This document shows positions 1 through 8,116 of a stretch of 64,000 nucleotides of DNA, in pieces. A program made the translations under genes and the position numbers. Position 1 is the first letter of the stretch, and each line of letters begins with the position of its first letter. Under the pieces are notes generated by a model. The model worked only from the letters and a program-made list of their open reading frames with translations. It did not search any database and was not told the origin of the DNA. Origin of the DNA: Streptomyces humicola (lineage in GTDB: Bacteria; Actinomycetota; Actinomycetes; Streptomycetales; Streptomycetaceae); assembly GCF_024436035.1 (NCBI RefSeq), contig NZ_JANFNG010000031.1, positions 1-64,000 of the forward strand, given 5' to 3'.

Positions 1-109
1 CCTCTCCGCACTCGCGGGCCAGACGGTGACGCTGAAGTTCACCGGAGCCGAGAAGTCCGGCGCGCAGACCTCGTTCGTCGTCGACGACACGGCGCTCGAC
101 ATCAGCTGA
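1..109 (+). CDS. C-terminal fragment of a secreted protein (5' end outside window)
   Basis: Only the last 35 codons are present, read from base 2 to the TGA at 107-109. The peptide is beta-strand-like ([18 protein letters not shown], then [10 protein letters not shown]). It resembles the C-terminal beta-sandwich tails of secreted Streptomyces peptidases of the pro-enzyme-activation (S53-like) type. That assignment rests on resemblance alone, and too little is left to name the enzyme. A strong hairpin follows directly. Confidence 0.45.
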   Translation, partial: LSALAGQTVTLKFTGAEKSGAQTSFVVDDTALDIS

Positions 110-125
110 CCGCGTAGCGAAGCGG

Positions 126-161
126 CGGGCCCGGACCATCCCGCGGGACGGTCCGGGCCCG
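126..161. terminator. Bidirectional hairpin terminator
   Basis: A perfect 12-bp inverted repeat (CGGGCCCGGACC ... GGTCCGGGCCCG) with a 12-nt loop lies between two convergent genes, 17 bp after the first stop. It has no U-tract, which is usual for Streptomyces terminators. Confidence 0.75.
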
Positions 162-199
162 CGTTGGCGCGTCCCGACGCCGCTCGTCAACGCCGCTGG

Positions 200-1084
200 T
201 CAACGCAGGCCGAGCTGCCAGTACGCGTCCTGGTGGCCGGTGGTCGGCTCGAAGTCGAACTGCATCGGCGTCACGCCCTTGGGCACGTCGAAGGCGAAGA
301 CGACGGTCGCGGAGTGGCCCGGCGCGAGAGTGTCGGGGAAATCCTCGGCGAGCGCGCCGGCGTCCGCGGAGATCTCGTTGAGGTCCTTCTCGTCGGCGCC
401 ACCGGTCCCGTAGTACGTGTAGTCGCCGAGGTTGAGATCGGTCAGACCCGTGTTGCGCACGCTGACGGTGAAGCGATAAGCGCCGTCGCCCGAGGTGTAG
501 CCGCTCACCCCCGACGGCGGGGTGAAGGTCTGCGGCGCGGAGACGGTCACCTTGGTGCCGTCGCCGTAGGAGGCGGTGCCACCGGGCCCCAGCGGGTTGT
601 CGTACGTGCCCCGGCTTGACGTCAGCGACGTGCCCGAGCCGAAGAAGTCCCCCACGACCGAGGTCGCCACGAGGGCGATCATCGCGATCGAGACGAGCAC
701 GGCAATCACCCCGAGGACCGAACCCGCCAGCGCCTGTCCGCCGTTGGTCGCCTCGCCCCTGCGCACCCGGCGGCGCCCGATGATCCCGAAGATCAGCGCC
801 AGCACCCCGAGCGGCAGCCCCAACGGCACCCCGAGGCAGGTAACCGCCGCGATGGTGCCGACGATCCCCAGGACGAGGGCGGCGGTGCCCAGGCCGTTGC
901 GCGGCGCCGGATGCAGCCAGGCGGCATACGGATACCCGTACCCGTAACCGGACGCGTCCGGGGTCGGATACGGCGGCTGAGGCGGGCTGGGCGCGGGAGG
1001 CGGGGGCGGGGGCGGAGGCGGCACGGCGTCCTGAGGCGGCGCCCACAGGTCGCGGCGCTCGGGCGAGTGGGGCGCGTCGGACAT
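200..1084 (-). CDS. DUF4190 membrane protein with DUF4352-like extracytoplasmic domain
   Basis: A 294-aa protein. Residues 1-60 are cytoplasmic and very rich in proline, glycine and tyrosine (a run of prolines, then YGYGYPY). A DUF4190-type pair of transmembrane helices around a GIIGRRRVRRGE loop follows at about 63-145. The rest, about 155-294, is an immunoglobulin-like extracytoplasmic domain of the DUF4352 kind, with conserved phrases such as FTVSVRNTG and ATVVFAFDVP. Proteins of this layout are numerous in Streptomyces and mostly uncharacterised. The ATG at 1084 has AGGAAGG 7 bp upstream. No substrate or partner can be deduced. Confidence 0.8.
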   Translation of the reverse strand: MSDAPHSPERRDLWAPPQDAVPPPPPPPPPAPSPPQPPYPTPDASGYGYGYPYAAWLHPAPRNGLGTAALVLGIVGTIAAVTCLGVPLGLPLGVLALIFGIIGRRRVRRGEATNGGQALAGSVLGVIAVLVSIAMIALVATSVVGDFFGSGTSLTSSRGTYDNPLGPGGTASYGDGTKVTVSAPQTFTPPSGVSGYTSGDGAYRFTVSVRNTGLTDLNLGDYTYYGTGGADEKDLNEISADAGALAEDFPDTLAPGHSATVVFAFDVPKGVTPMQFDFEPTTGHQDAYWQLGLR

Positions 1085-1192
1085 ATGTGCCTTCCTGAGA
1101 TACGTCCCGCAATCCTATGACGTGGAATTACGACATGGCCCGAGGTCCGGGCCATCTACGATGGCCGGACCAGCCACCCGCAGGAGGACCGC

Positions 1193-2236
1193 ATGACCGC
1201 CCGCTCCGCCGCCGACACCGACTCCCTGGCCGCCTTCATCGCCGGAATGCCCAAGGCGGAGCTGCATGTCCACCACGTCGGGTCCGCCTCACCCCGCATC
1301 GTCGCGGAGCTGGCCGCCCGCCATCCCGATTCGACGGTACCGGCTGATCCGGACGCACTCGCCGAATACTTCACCTTCCGCGATTTCGCCCATTTCATCC
1401 AGGTCTATCTCTCGGTGGTCGACCTGATACGCGACGCGGAGGACGTACGGCTGCTGACGTACGAGATCGCCCGGGACATGGCCCGGCAGAACATCCGTTA
1501 CGCGGAGCTGACCATCACCCCCTACAGCTCGGTCAAGCGCGGCATCCCGGCGCCCGCGTTCATGGAGGCGATCGAGGACGCCCGCAAGGCGGCGGAGGCC
1601 GAGTTCGGAACCGTGCTGCGCTGGTGCTTCGACATCCCCGGCGAGGCGGGCCTGGAGTCGGCCGAGGTGACCTGTGACCTCGCCCTGCGGCACGCTCCCG
1701 AGGGGCTGGTCTCCTTCGGACTCGGCGGACCCGAAATCGGCGTGCCGCGGCCCCAGTTCAAGCCCTACTTCGACAAGGCCCGCGCCGCCGGACTGCGCAG
1801 CGTCCCGCACGCGGGCGAGACCACGGGGCCGCGGACCATCTGGGACGCGCTGGACGACCTGGGCGCCGAGCGCATCGGCCACGGTACGAGCGCGGCGCAG
1901 GACCCCGCGCTTCTCGCCCATCTCGCCGATCGGCGCATCCCGTTGGAGGTCTGCCCCACCTCCAACATCGCCACACGCGCCGTCACGACGCTCGAGGAGC
2001 ACCCGATCCGCACCATGATCGACGCCGGGGTCCTCGTCACCGTCAACTCCGACGACCCGCCGATGTTCGGCACGGACCTGAACACCGAATACGCCGTCGC
2101 CGCACGCCTGTTGGAGCTCGACCGACAGGGCGTCGCGGCCCTGGCCAGGAACGCGGTCGAGGCGTCGTTCATGGACGACGCGTCGAAGGCGAAGCTGGCG
2201 GCGGAGATCGACGCGTACGCCCAAGCCAAGGTCTGA
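1193..2236 (+). CDS. Adenosine deaminase family protein, probably 6-aminodeoxyfutalosine deaminase
   Basis: A 347-aa TIM-barrel metal-dependent deaminase of the COG1816 family. Metal and catalytic motifs are visible: HxH at residues 25-27 (KAELHVHHVGSASP), PHAGE for the HAGE motif, IGHG, and VNSDDPP with the paired aspartates. The first motif reads HVHHVGS instead of the HxHLxG of classical adenosine deaminases. Streptomyces proteins of this subgroup have been shown to deaminate 6-aminodeoxyfutalosine in the futalosine route to menaquinone. I infer the same here. A true adenosine deaminase remains the alternative. An AGGAGG site at 1181-1186 sets the ATG start. It is a single gene, convergent with the aldehyde dehydrogenase. 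Confidence 0.85.
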   Translation: MTARSAADTDSLAAFIAGMPKAELHVHHVGSASPRIVAELAARHPDSTVPADPDALAEYFTFRDFAHFIQVYLSVVDLIRDAEDVRLLTYEIARDMARQNIRYAELTITPYSSVKRGIPAPAFMEAIEDARKAAEAEFGTVLRWCFDIPGEAGLESAEVTCDLALRHAPEGLVSFGLGGPEIGVPRPQFKPYFDKARAAGLRSVPHAGETTGPRTIWDALDDLGAERIGHGTSAAQDPALLAHLADRRIPLEVCPTSNIATRAVTTLEEHPIRTMIDAGVLVTVNSDDPPMFGTDLNTEYAVAARLLELDRQGVAALARNAVEASFMDDASKAKLAAEIDAYAQAKV

Positions 2237-2280
2237 GCATTCAGCTTGTGGGGAATTCCTCGGTGGAGAGTGTCAGGGCG

Positions 2281-2319
2281 CCAGGGCCCCGGGTTACGGT
2301 GCGTAACCCGGGGCCCTGG
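2281..2319. terminator. Bidirectional terminator, perfect 18-bp stem
   Basis: CCAGGGCCCCGGGTTACG at 2281-2298 pairs perfectly with 2302-2319 around a 3-nt loop. It sits between the convergent deaminase and aldehyde dehydrogenase genes and can serve both. Confidence 0.85.
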
Positions 2320-2350
2320 GCGGCTCAGGCGAGCTCGGCGCAGCGCCTCG

Positions 2351-3787
2351 TCAGCCGTCGAGCGACGTCATCACGTGCTTGATGCGGGTGTAGTCCTCGA
2401 AGCCGTACGCGGACAGGTCCTTGCCGTAGCCGGACTTCTTGAAGCCGCCGTGCGGCATCTCCGCCACCAGGGGAATGTGAGTGTTGATCCACACGCAGCC
2501 GAAGTCGAGCGCCTTGGACATCCGCATCGCGCGGGCGTGGTCCTTGGTCCACACCGAGGAGGCGAGCGCGTACTCGACGCCGTTCGCCCACTCGACCGCC
2601 TGCTTCTCTTCGGAGAAGGACTGCACCGTGATGACCGGGCCGAAGACCTCCCTCTGGATGATCTCGTCGTCCTGCTTCAGGCCGGAGACGACGGTCGGGG
2701 CGAAGAAGTAGCCCTTCTCGCCGACGCGGTGACCGCCGGTCTCGACCTTGGCGTGGGCGGGCAGCCGCTCGATGAAGCCGGAGACCTGCTTGAGCTGGTT
2801 GGCGTTGTTGAGCGGGCCGAAGAGCACGTCCTCGTCGTCCGGCTGACCGGTCTTGGTGTCGGCGGCGGCCTTGGCCAGGGCGGCCACGAACTCGTCGTGG
2901 ATCGACTCGTGGACGAGGACGCGGGTGGCGGCCGTACAGTCCTGGCCCGCGTTGAAGAAACCGGCGACCGAGATGTCCTCGACCGCCTTGGCGATGTCGA
3001 CGTCCTCGAAGACCACGACGGGGGCCTTGCCGCCGAGCTCCAGGTGGACGCGCTTGAGGTCCTTCGACGCGCTCTCGGCGACCTGCATGCCGGCGCGCAC
3101 CGAGCCGGTGATGGAAGCCATCGCCGGGGTGTCGTGCTCGACCATCAGCCGACCGGTGTCGCGGTCGCCGCAGATGACGTTGAAGACGCCCTTGGGGAGG
3201 ATCTCCCCGATGATCTCGGCGAGCAGCACGGTCGAGGCCGGGGTGGTGTCGGACGGCTTGAGGACGACCGTGTTGCCGGCGGCGATCGCGGGAGCGAACT
3301 TCCACACCGCCATCATCATCGGGTAGTTCCACGGCGCGACCTGCGCGCACACGCCCACCGGCTCGCGCCGGATGATCGAGGTGAACCCGTCCATGTACTC
3401 GCCCGCGGAGCGGCCCTCCAGCATCCGCGCGGCGCCCGCGAAGAAGCGGATCTGGTCGACCATCGGCGGGATCTCCTCCGACGCGGTCAGCCCGATCGGC
3501 TTGCCGGTGTTCTCACTCTCGGCGGCGACCAGCTCGTCCGCACGCGCCTCGACCGCGTCGGCGATCTTCAGCAGCGCCTTCTGCCGCTCGGCCGGGATGG
3601 TGTCACGCCAGGCCGGGAAGGCTGCCGCCGCGGCCGCCATGGCCGCGTCCACATCGGCTGCGCCGGACAACGGCGCGGTGGCGTATGCCTCGCCCGTGGC
3701 CGGATTGACCACGTCAGTGGTGCGTCCGTCGGCTGCGTCGCGGAACTCCCCGTCGATGTAGTTGCGCAAGGTACGGAGCTCGCTCAC
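2351..3787 (-). CDS. Gamma-aminobutyraldehyde dehydrogenase-like NAD(P)-dependent aldehyde dehydrogenase
   Basis: A 478-aa aldehyde dehydrogenase. The catalytic glutamate is seen in HLELGGKAPVVVF and the catalytic cysteine in FFNAGQDCTAATRV. The substrate-loop and C-terminal sequence (WINTHIPLVAEMPHGGFKKS) is typical of the aminobutyraldehyde (PatD/YdcW) branch. It would oxidise 4-aminobutanal to GABA after the aminotransferase encoded just across the divergent promoter removes the first amino group of putrescine. The frame is open to 4411, but GTG at 3787 with AGGAGA just upstream starts the homologous region (SELRTLRNYIDGEF). The order with the AsnC regulator and aminotransferase supports amine catabolism. 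Confidence 0.9.
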   Translation of the reverse strand: MSELRTLRNYIDGEFRDAADGRTTDVVNPATGEAYATAPLSGAADVDAAMAAAAAAFPAWRDTIPAERQKALLKIADAVEARADELVAAESENTGKPIGLTASEEIPPMVDQIRFFAGAARMLEGRSAGEYMDGFTSIIRREPVGVCAQVAPWNYPMMMAVWKFAPAIAAGNTVVLKPSDTTPASTVLLAEIIGEILPKGVFNVICGDRDTGRLMVEHDTPAMASITGSVRAGMQVAESASKDLKRVHLELGGKAPVVVFEDVDIAKAVEDISVAGFFNAGQDCTAATRVLVHESIHDEFVAALAKAAADTKTGQPDDEDVLFGPLNNANQLKQVSGFIERLPAHAKVETGGHRVGEKGYFFAPTVVSGLKQDDEIIQREVFGPVITVQSFSEEKQAVEWANGVEYALASSVWTKDHARAMRMSKALDFGCVWINTHIPLVAEMPHGGFKKSGYGKDLSAYGFEDYTRIKHVMTSLDG

Positions 3788-3842
3788 TGCCTTCTCCTGT
3801 CCTGTGTCCGGTGTGCTGTGTCCGATCGGTGAGACGTCTCCC

Positions 3843-3872
3843 ACCCTAGCCGTAGAACGACCGTATTCGACA
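3843..3872 (-). promoter_or_regulatory. Candidate promoter of the aldehyde dehydrogenase gene
   Basis: On the minus strand TGTCGA (3872-3867) and TAGGGT (3848-3843) are spaced 18 bp, an acceptable vegetative-type promoter 55 bp before the GTG. A perfect palindrome GAGACGTCTC lies just downstream at 3831-3840 and could be an operator. Both are pattern matches only. Confidence 0.35.
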
Positions 3873-3980
3873 TACCCACACCCAGCGAACAATGGAATCA
3901 GTACTTTTTCTCTCTCTTGACAACTGATTTCATCGCAGAGGGGTTGCGCCAACGACGAGCTCTCGTGCACAGTGGGCTGT

Positions 3981-4469
3981 GTGGCCACGCGTACACCTGA
4001 CCCGAAGGACCGGAGCACTGCTCCGGTGATCGACTCCGTCTCCAAGGCGATCATCGAGCAGCTCCAAGAGGACGGGCGCCGCCCGTACGCCGCGATCGGC
4101 AAGGCCGTAGGCCTCTCCGAGGCAGCGGTGCGGCAGAGAGTACAAAAGCTCCTCGACCAAGGCGTCATGCAGATCGTCGCCGTCACGGACCCGCTCACCG
4201 TGGGCTTCCGCCGGCAGGCGATGGTCGGCATCAACGTCGAGGGCGACATCGAACCCGTCGCCGATGCCCTGGCGGAGATGGGAGAGGTCGAGTACGTCGT
4301 CGTGACCGCCGGCTCCTTCGACCTGCTGGTCGAAATCGTCTGCGAGGACGACGACCACCTCCTGGAGATGATCAACAAGCGGATCCGCACGCTGCCCGGC
4401 GTGCGCTCCACCGAGAGCTTCGTCTACCTCAAGCTCCGGAAGCAGACCTACACCTGGGGAACCAGATAG
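3981..4469 (+). CDS. Lrp/AsnC family transcriptional regulator
   Basis: A 162-aa regulator with an N-terminal winged helix-turn-helix (about 18-70, including GKAVGLSEAAVRQRVQKL) and a C-terminal RAM/AsnC ligand-binding domain (about 80-155, ending FVYLKLRKQTYTWGTR). It is divergent from the aldehyde dehydrogenase and sits 2 bp before the aminotransferase, so it probably senses an amine or amino acid and controls both. I chose GTG at 3981 (ATRTPDPKD). GTG at 3972 adds three residues. Neither has a good ribosome site. Confidence 0.85.
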   Translation: MATRTPDPKDRSTAPVIDSVSKAIIEQLQEDGRRPYAAIGKAVGLSEAAVRQRVQKLLDQGVMQIVAVTDPLTVGFRRQAMVGINVEGDIEPVADALAEMGEVEYVVVTAGSFDLLVEIVCEDDDHLLEMINKRIRTLPGVRSTESFVYLKLRKQTYTWGTR

Positions 4470-4471
4470 CC

Positions 4472-5833
4472 ATGAGCGCAGACCTCTCGAAGACTGCGTA
4501 CGACCACCTGTGGATGCACTTCACCCGCATGTCGTCGTACGAGAACGCTCCCGTGCCCACGATTGTGCGCAGCGAGGGCACGTACATCTACGACAGCGAA
4601 GGCAAGAAGTACCTCGACGGCCTCGCCGGCCTGTTCGTCGTCCAGGCGGGCCACGGCCGCCAGGAACTGGCCGAGGTCGCCGCGAAGCAGGCCGCGGAGC
4701 TCGCCTTCTTCCCGGTGTGGTCCTACGCCCACCCCAAGGCGATCGAGCTGGCCGAGCGCCTGGCGAACTACGCCCCAGGCGACCTGAACAAGGTCTTCTT
4801 CACCACCGGCGGCGGCGAGGCCGTCGAGACCGCCTGGAAGCTCGCCAAGCAGTACCACAAGCTCAAGGGCAACCACACCAAGTACAAGGTGATCTCGCGG
4901 GCCGTCGCCTACCACGGCACCCCGCAGGGCGCGCTGTCCATCACCGGCCTGCCCGCGCTGAAGGCCCCCTTCGAGCCGCTGGTGCCCGGCGCCCACAAGG
5001 TCCCCAACACCAACATCTACCGCGCCCCGATCCACGGCGACGACCCGGAGGCCTTCGGCCGCTGGGCAGCCGACCAGATCGAGCAGCAGATCCTCTTCGA
5101 AGGCCCGGAGACCGTCGCCGCCGTCTTCCTGGAGCCGGTGCAGAACGCCGGCGGCTGCTTCCCGCCGCCGCCCGGTTACTTCCAGCGCGTCCGCGAGATC
5201 TGCGACCAGTACGACGTGCTGCTCGTCTCGGACGAGGTCATCTGCGCCTTCGGCCGCCTCGGCACGATGTTTGCGTGCGACAAGTTCGGCTACGTGCCCG
5301 ACATCATCACCTGCGCCAAGGGCATGACGTCCGGCTACTCGCCGATAGGCGCCGCGATCGTCTCCGACCGCATCGCCGAGCCGTTCTACAAGGAGGACAA
5401 CACCTTCCTGCACGGCTACACCTTCGGCGGCCACCCGGTCTCCGCCGCGGTGGCGCTGGCCAACCTCGACATCTTCGAGCGTGAGGGCCTCAACCAGCAC
5501 GTCCTCGACAACGAAGCCGCCTTCCTCAAGACCCTGCAGAAGCTGCACGACCTGCCGATCGTCGGCGATGTGCGCGGCAACGGCTTCTTCTACGGCATCG
5601 AGCTCGTCAAGGACAAGGCCACCAAGGAGACCTTCACCGACGAGGAGTGCGAGCGCCTGCTCTACGGTTTCGTCTCCAAGAAGCTCTACGAGAACGGCCT
5701 TTACTGCCGGGCCGACGACCGTGGCGACCCGGTCGTGCAGCTCTCGCCCCCGCTCATCTCCGACCAGGCGACCTTCGACGAGATCGAGCAGATCCTGCGC
5801 ACGGTGCTCGCCGAGGCGTCGAGCAAGCTGTGA
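4472..5833 (+). CDS. Class III (omega) aminotransferase, putrescine/diamine type
   Basis: A 453-aa PLP enzyme of aminotransferase class III. The phosphate-binding TTGGGEAVETAWKLAKQ, the cofactor-binding Asp254 (LLVSDEVICAFGRLG) and the Schiff-base Lys283 (ITCAKGMTSGYSPIGA) are all present. Length and sequence fit the putrescine-pyruvate aminotransferase (SpuC)-like group often labelled 'aspartate aminotransferase family'. It starts 2 bp after the AsnC stop, so the two are co-transcribed. It should make the aminoaldehyde used by the divergent dehydrogenase. The exact amine donor cannot be fixed from sequence. Confidence 0.9.
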   Translation: MSADLSKTAYDHLWMHFTRMSSYENAPVPTIVRSEGTYIYDSEGKKYLDGLAGLFVVQAGHGRQELAEVAAKQAAELAFFPVWSYAHPKAIELAERLANYAPGDLNKVFFTTGGGEAVETAWKLAKQYHKLKGNHTKYKVISRAVAYHGTPQGALSITGLPALKAPFEPLVPGAHKVPNTNIYRAPIHGDDPEAFGRWAADQIEQQILFEGPETVAAVFLEPVQNAGGCFPPPPGYFQRVREICDQYDVLLVSDEVICAFGRLGTMFACDKFGYVPDIITCAKGMTSGYSPIGAAIVSDRIAEPFYKEDNTFLHGYTFGGHPVSAAVALANLDIFEREGLNQHVLDNEAAFLKTLQKLHDLPIVGDVRGNGFFYGIELVKDKATKETFTDEECERLLYGFVSKKLYENGLYCRADDRGDPVVQLSPPLISDQATFDEIEQILRTVLAEASSKL

Positions 5834-5872
5834 TCCGCTGAGGCCACCGAGGCCGACAGGCCACTGAGGCTC

Positions 5873-5923
5873 GCGGGCCCCGGGCGATCCGTTTCCCTCC
5901 CTTGCGGATCGCTCGGGGCCCGC
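5873..5923 (+). terminator. Hairpin terminator after the aminotransferase
   Basis: A 19-bp stem with one G-U pair (5873-5891 with 5905-5923) around a pyrimidine-rich 13-nt loop. Confidence 0.8.
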
Positions 5924-6009
5924 GCGCACAGTGACCCAAACTCCGTGCGTTCGTTCAACCGGTGAGAGGACACGGACAAGGACGAACAGGACAAGCGGAG
6001 GTAGTCGGC

Positions 6010-6738
6010 ATGGTGGCTCCGCCGGACAACGACGTGCTGTGGGCGCGCGGGCTGCACTACGCCTATCAGGGCTCGCCCGCCCTGCTCGGCGTGTCGCTCG
6101 GCGTGCGGGACGGCGAGATCCTCGGGATCGTCGGTCCGCGCGGCTCCGGAAAGACCACCCTGCTCAAGTGCATGTCCGGGCAGCTGACGCCGGAACAGGG
6201 CGAAGTGTGGTTCAACAGCGCCCCCGTGCACACCCTCCCGGCCGGCGCCCGTGAACGGCTGCGCCGCGACCGGTTCGGATGGGTCGGCAGCTCGCCCGAA
6301 CTCGTCCCCGAACTGACCGCACGTGAGAATGCCGCGCTTCCGCTGCTGTTGTGCGGCATCCCGCACCGCAGCGCCCGCGACACCGCCCAGGAGTGGCTGG
6401 ACCGGCTCGACGTCGGTGACTGCGCCCGGCGGCGCCCCGCCGAGCTGCACCAGGCCCAGCGTCAGCGGGTCGCGGTCGCCCGCGCTCTCGTCTCGCTCCC
6501 CGAGGTGCTCTTCGCTGACGACCCGACGGCCCCCCTCCACCGCCCCGACGCCGCTCAGGTGCTGCGCACCCTGACCACCGCCGCCAGGACGCACCGCATC
6601 ACGGTGCTGCTCGCCACCTCCGATCCCGAGGTCGTGGCGTTCACCGACCGCGCGGTCGGCCTCGTGGACGGCGTGCGCTCGGCCTCGCTGCCGAAGGGAC
6701 CCCAGCCGGAGGGCGCCTCGTGCCCGGCCTCCGCCTGA
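6010..6738 (+). CDS. ABC transporter ATP-binding protein with degenerate motifs
   Basis: A 242-aa ATPase of the LolD/MacB-like type. Walker A is intact (GPRGSGKTT, near residue 40). The signature, normally LSGGQ, reads LHQAQRQ. The Walker B/catalytic pair, normally DE, reads FADDPTAP, so aspartate stands in for the catalytic glutamate. It may hydrolyse ATP poorly or rely on a partner. The ATG at 6010 is preceded by GGAGG at 5999-6003. Its 3' end overlaps the following membrane-protein gene by 19 bp, which marks the pair as one transporter operon. The substrate is unknown. Confidence 0.75.
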   Translation: MVAPPDNDVLWARGLHYAYQGSPALLGVSLGVRDGEILGIVGPRGSGKTTLLKCMSGQLTPEQGEVWFNSAPVHTLPAGARERLRRDRFGWVGSSPELVPELTARENAALPLLLCGIPHRSARDTAQEWLDRLDVGDCARRRPAELHQAQRQRVAVARALVSLPEVLFADDPTAPLHRPDAAQVLRTLTTAARTHRITVLLATSDPEVVAFTDRAVGLVDGVRSASLPKGPQPEGASCPASA

Positions 6739-7835
6739 TCCGCGGCGAGCGGCCGGCCGCGCTGCTGCGCCGCGCACTCGTCCCCGCCGCCTCCGCGGGC
6801 ACCGGATTCCTGCTGCTCACCGCGCTCGGCCACACCATGGCCCGTCCCTGGGACACCAGCGGATCCGTAGTACGGCTCGTCTGGTGCGTCGTGCCGCTCG
6901 CCGCCGCGGTGCACCTGTCGGTCGCCGTCTGCCGTAGCAGGCCGGGCGGACACCAGAGCGCGGGGCTGACCGCGGCCGGCCTCGGGCCGGGCAGGATGAC
7001 GTTGCTGGCGGCCGCCCAGGTCGCCATGGAGTGCCTGCTCGGCAGTGCGGTGGCGCTGCCGGCGTTCGTGTGGTGGTGGGACCGCTTCGCGGTCGCCGGC
7101 GTACCGATGCCGGTCGGGGCGGTGCTCACGCTGCTGCTCGCGGTGCCACTCGCCGGTGGCGCCGTGTGCGCGGTCGTACTGCGCCCGCGGCGGTCGGATG
7201 CGCCCGGTGCGACCGCCGACGGGACGCCGTCGGGGTTGCCGTGGGGTGTGGCGCTGACGGCGGCCGGTCTCGCGATCGAGGTCTACGCGAGCGACCTGAC
7301 GCGACCCGCCGTCGGATCGCTGCTGCCGCTACCCGGCGGCCTCGGCCGGATCGCGCCCGCCGTGCTGCTCGGCTGGCTGCTCACGGCAGCCGGTCTCGTC
7401 CTCACCGGACCCGGCCTCGTCCACCTCAGCGGACGGCTGCTGTCCGCCTGCCGTCCGGGGGCGCTGCGGCTGCTCGCCGGGCGCACGCTCCAGCAGGACG
7501 CCTCCCGGATCGGGCAGCCGCTGGGCGTGCTGTGCGCGGCGGCGTCGGCGGCGCTCGCAGCGCTCCGGCTGTACGCACCGGGTGCGCATCCGCTGGGGCC
7601 GCTCACCGCGCTCGGCGCCGCCCTCGTCCTCGGCTGCCCGGCCGCGACCGTACTCACCACGGCATCGGAGGCGCAGCGTGCGCGCCGGGAGGCGGTCGCG
7701 GTGCTCGGCCCGCTGGGTGCGCCTGCCTCCCTGATGCGCCGCGCGACCCTGCTGCGCGCCGCCGCCCTCCTCCTCGTCCTCGCCCCGGTGACCTCGAGCG
7801 TCGCCTGGCTGGCGTCGCTGCCGTTCGCGGCCTAG
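6720..7835 (+). CDS. ABC transporter permease-like integral membrane protein
   Basis: A 371-aa protein with about eight to ten hydrophobic helices and short GC-rich loops (for example LLAVPLAGGAVCAVVL and AAALLLVLAPVTSSVAWLASL). It begins with GTG inside the end of the ATPase gene. The layout recalls FtsX/MacB-type permeases without a large periplasmic domain, but sequence identity to a named family is not evident. By position it is the membrane partner of the degenerate ATPase. Its stop lies 8 bp before a non-coding inverted-repeat element. Confidence 0.7.
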   Translation: MPGLRLIRGERPAALLRRALVPAASAGTGFLLLTALGHTMARPWDTSGSVVRLVWCVVPLAAAVHLSVAVCRSRPGGHQSAGLTAAGLGPGRMTLLAAAQVAMECLLGSAVALPAFVWWWDRFAVAGVPMPVGAVLTLLLAVPLAGGAVCAVVLRPRRSDAPGATADGTPSGLPWGVALTAAGLAIEVYASDLTRPAVGSLLPLPGGLGRIAPAVLLGWLLTAAGLVLTGPGLVHLSGRLLSACRPGALRLLAGRTLQQDASRIGQPLGVLCAAASAALAALRLYAPGAHPLGPLTALGAALVLGCPAATVLTTASEAQRARREAVAVLGPLGAPASLMRRATLLRAAALLLVLAPVTSSVAWLASLPFAA

Positions 7836-7842
7836 GGCGTAT

Positions 7843-8077
7843 TGCCCGGGCGACCTTCGAGGATCAGCCCCGTGGAGTCCGGTGCAGGGGGTGCCTTCCG
7901 TCGAAGGCAGGGGGAGAATCGCACGGCGGAGGGGCGCGCCCTCGTACCGGGCCATTGCAGGCGATATGCCGCCGGGGCTGCGCGGTGGGCGAGCCCGACA
8001 CCGCAGCGAGGTGCGCCCGCCCCGGCAGCGGCTGACCTCGCTGTAAGCGTCGCGGGCCCGCAAAGATCGCCCGGGCA
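7843..8077. repeat. Non-coding element with terminal inverted repeats (MITE-like or structured intergenic repeat)
   Basis: A 235-bp block bounded by 15-bp inverted ends (TGCCCGGGCGACCTT at 7843-7857; AAGATCGCCCGGGCA at 8063-8077; one mismatch). Inside are a perfect hairpin (TGCCTTC-CGTC-GAAGGCA, 7892-7909) and a nested stem: CCGGGGC 7972-7978 with GCCCCGG 8019-8025, and GCGGTG 7982-7987 with CACCGC 7999-8004. No convincing protein frame is present. The flanks share only AGGGC, so a target-site duplication is weak. It fills the gap between two convergent operons and may also stop transcription. Confidence 0.55.
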
Positions 8078-8116
8078 GGGCCCAGCCGCACGCTCGGCCG
8101 AACTCCGCTGAACACG

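Noticed and set aside
2246-3832. A 528-codon open frame on the plus strand
   Set aside because: Antisense to the aldehyde dehydrogenase, which has clear catalytic residues.
4448-5929. A 493-codon open frame on the minus strand
   Set aside because: Antisense to the class III aminotransferase and lacking recognisable domains.
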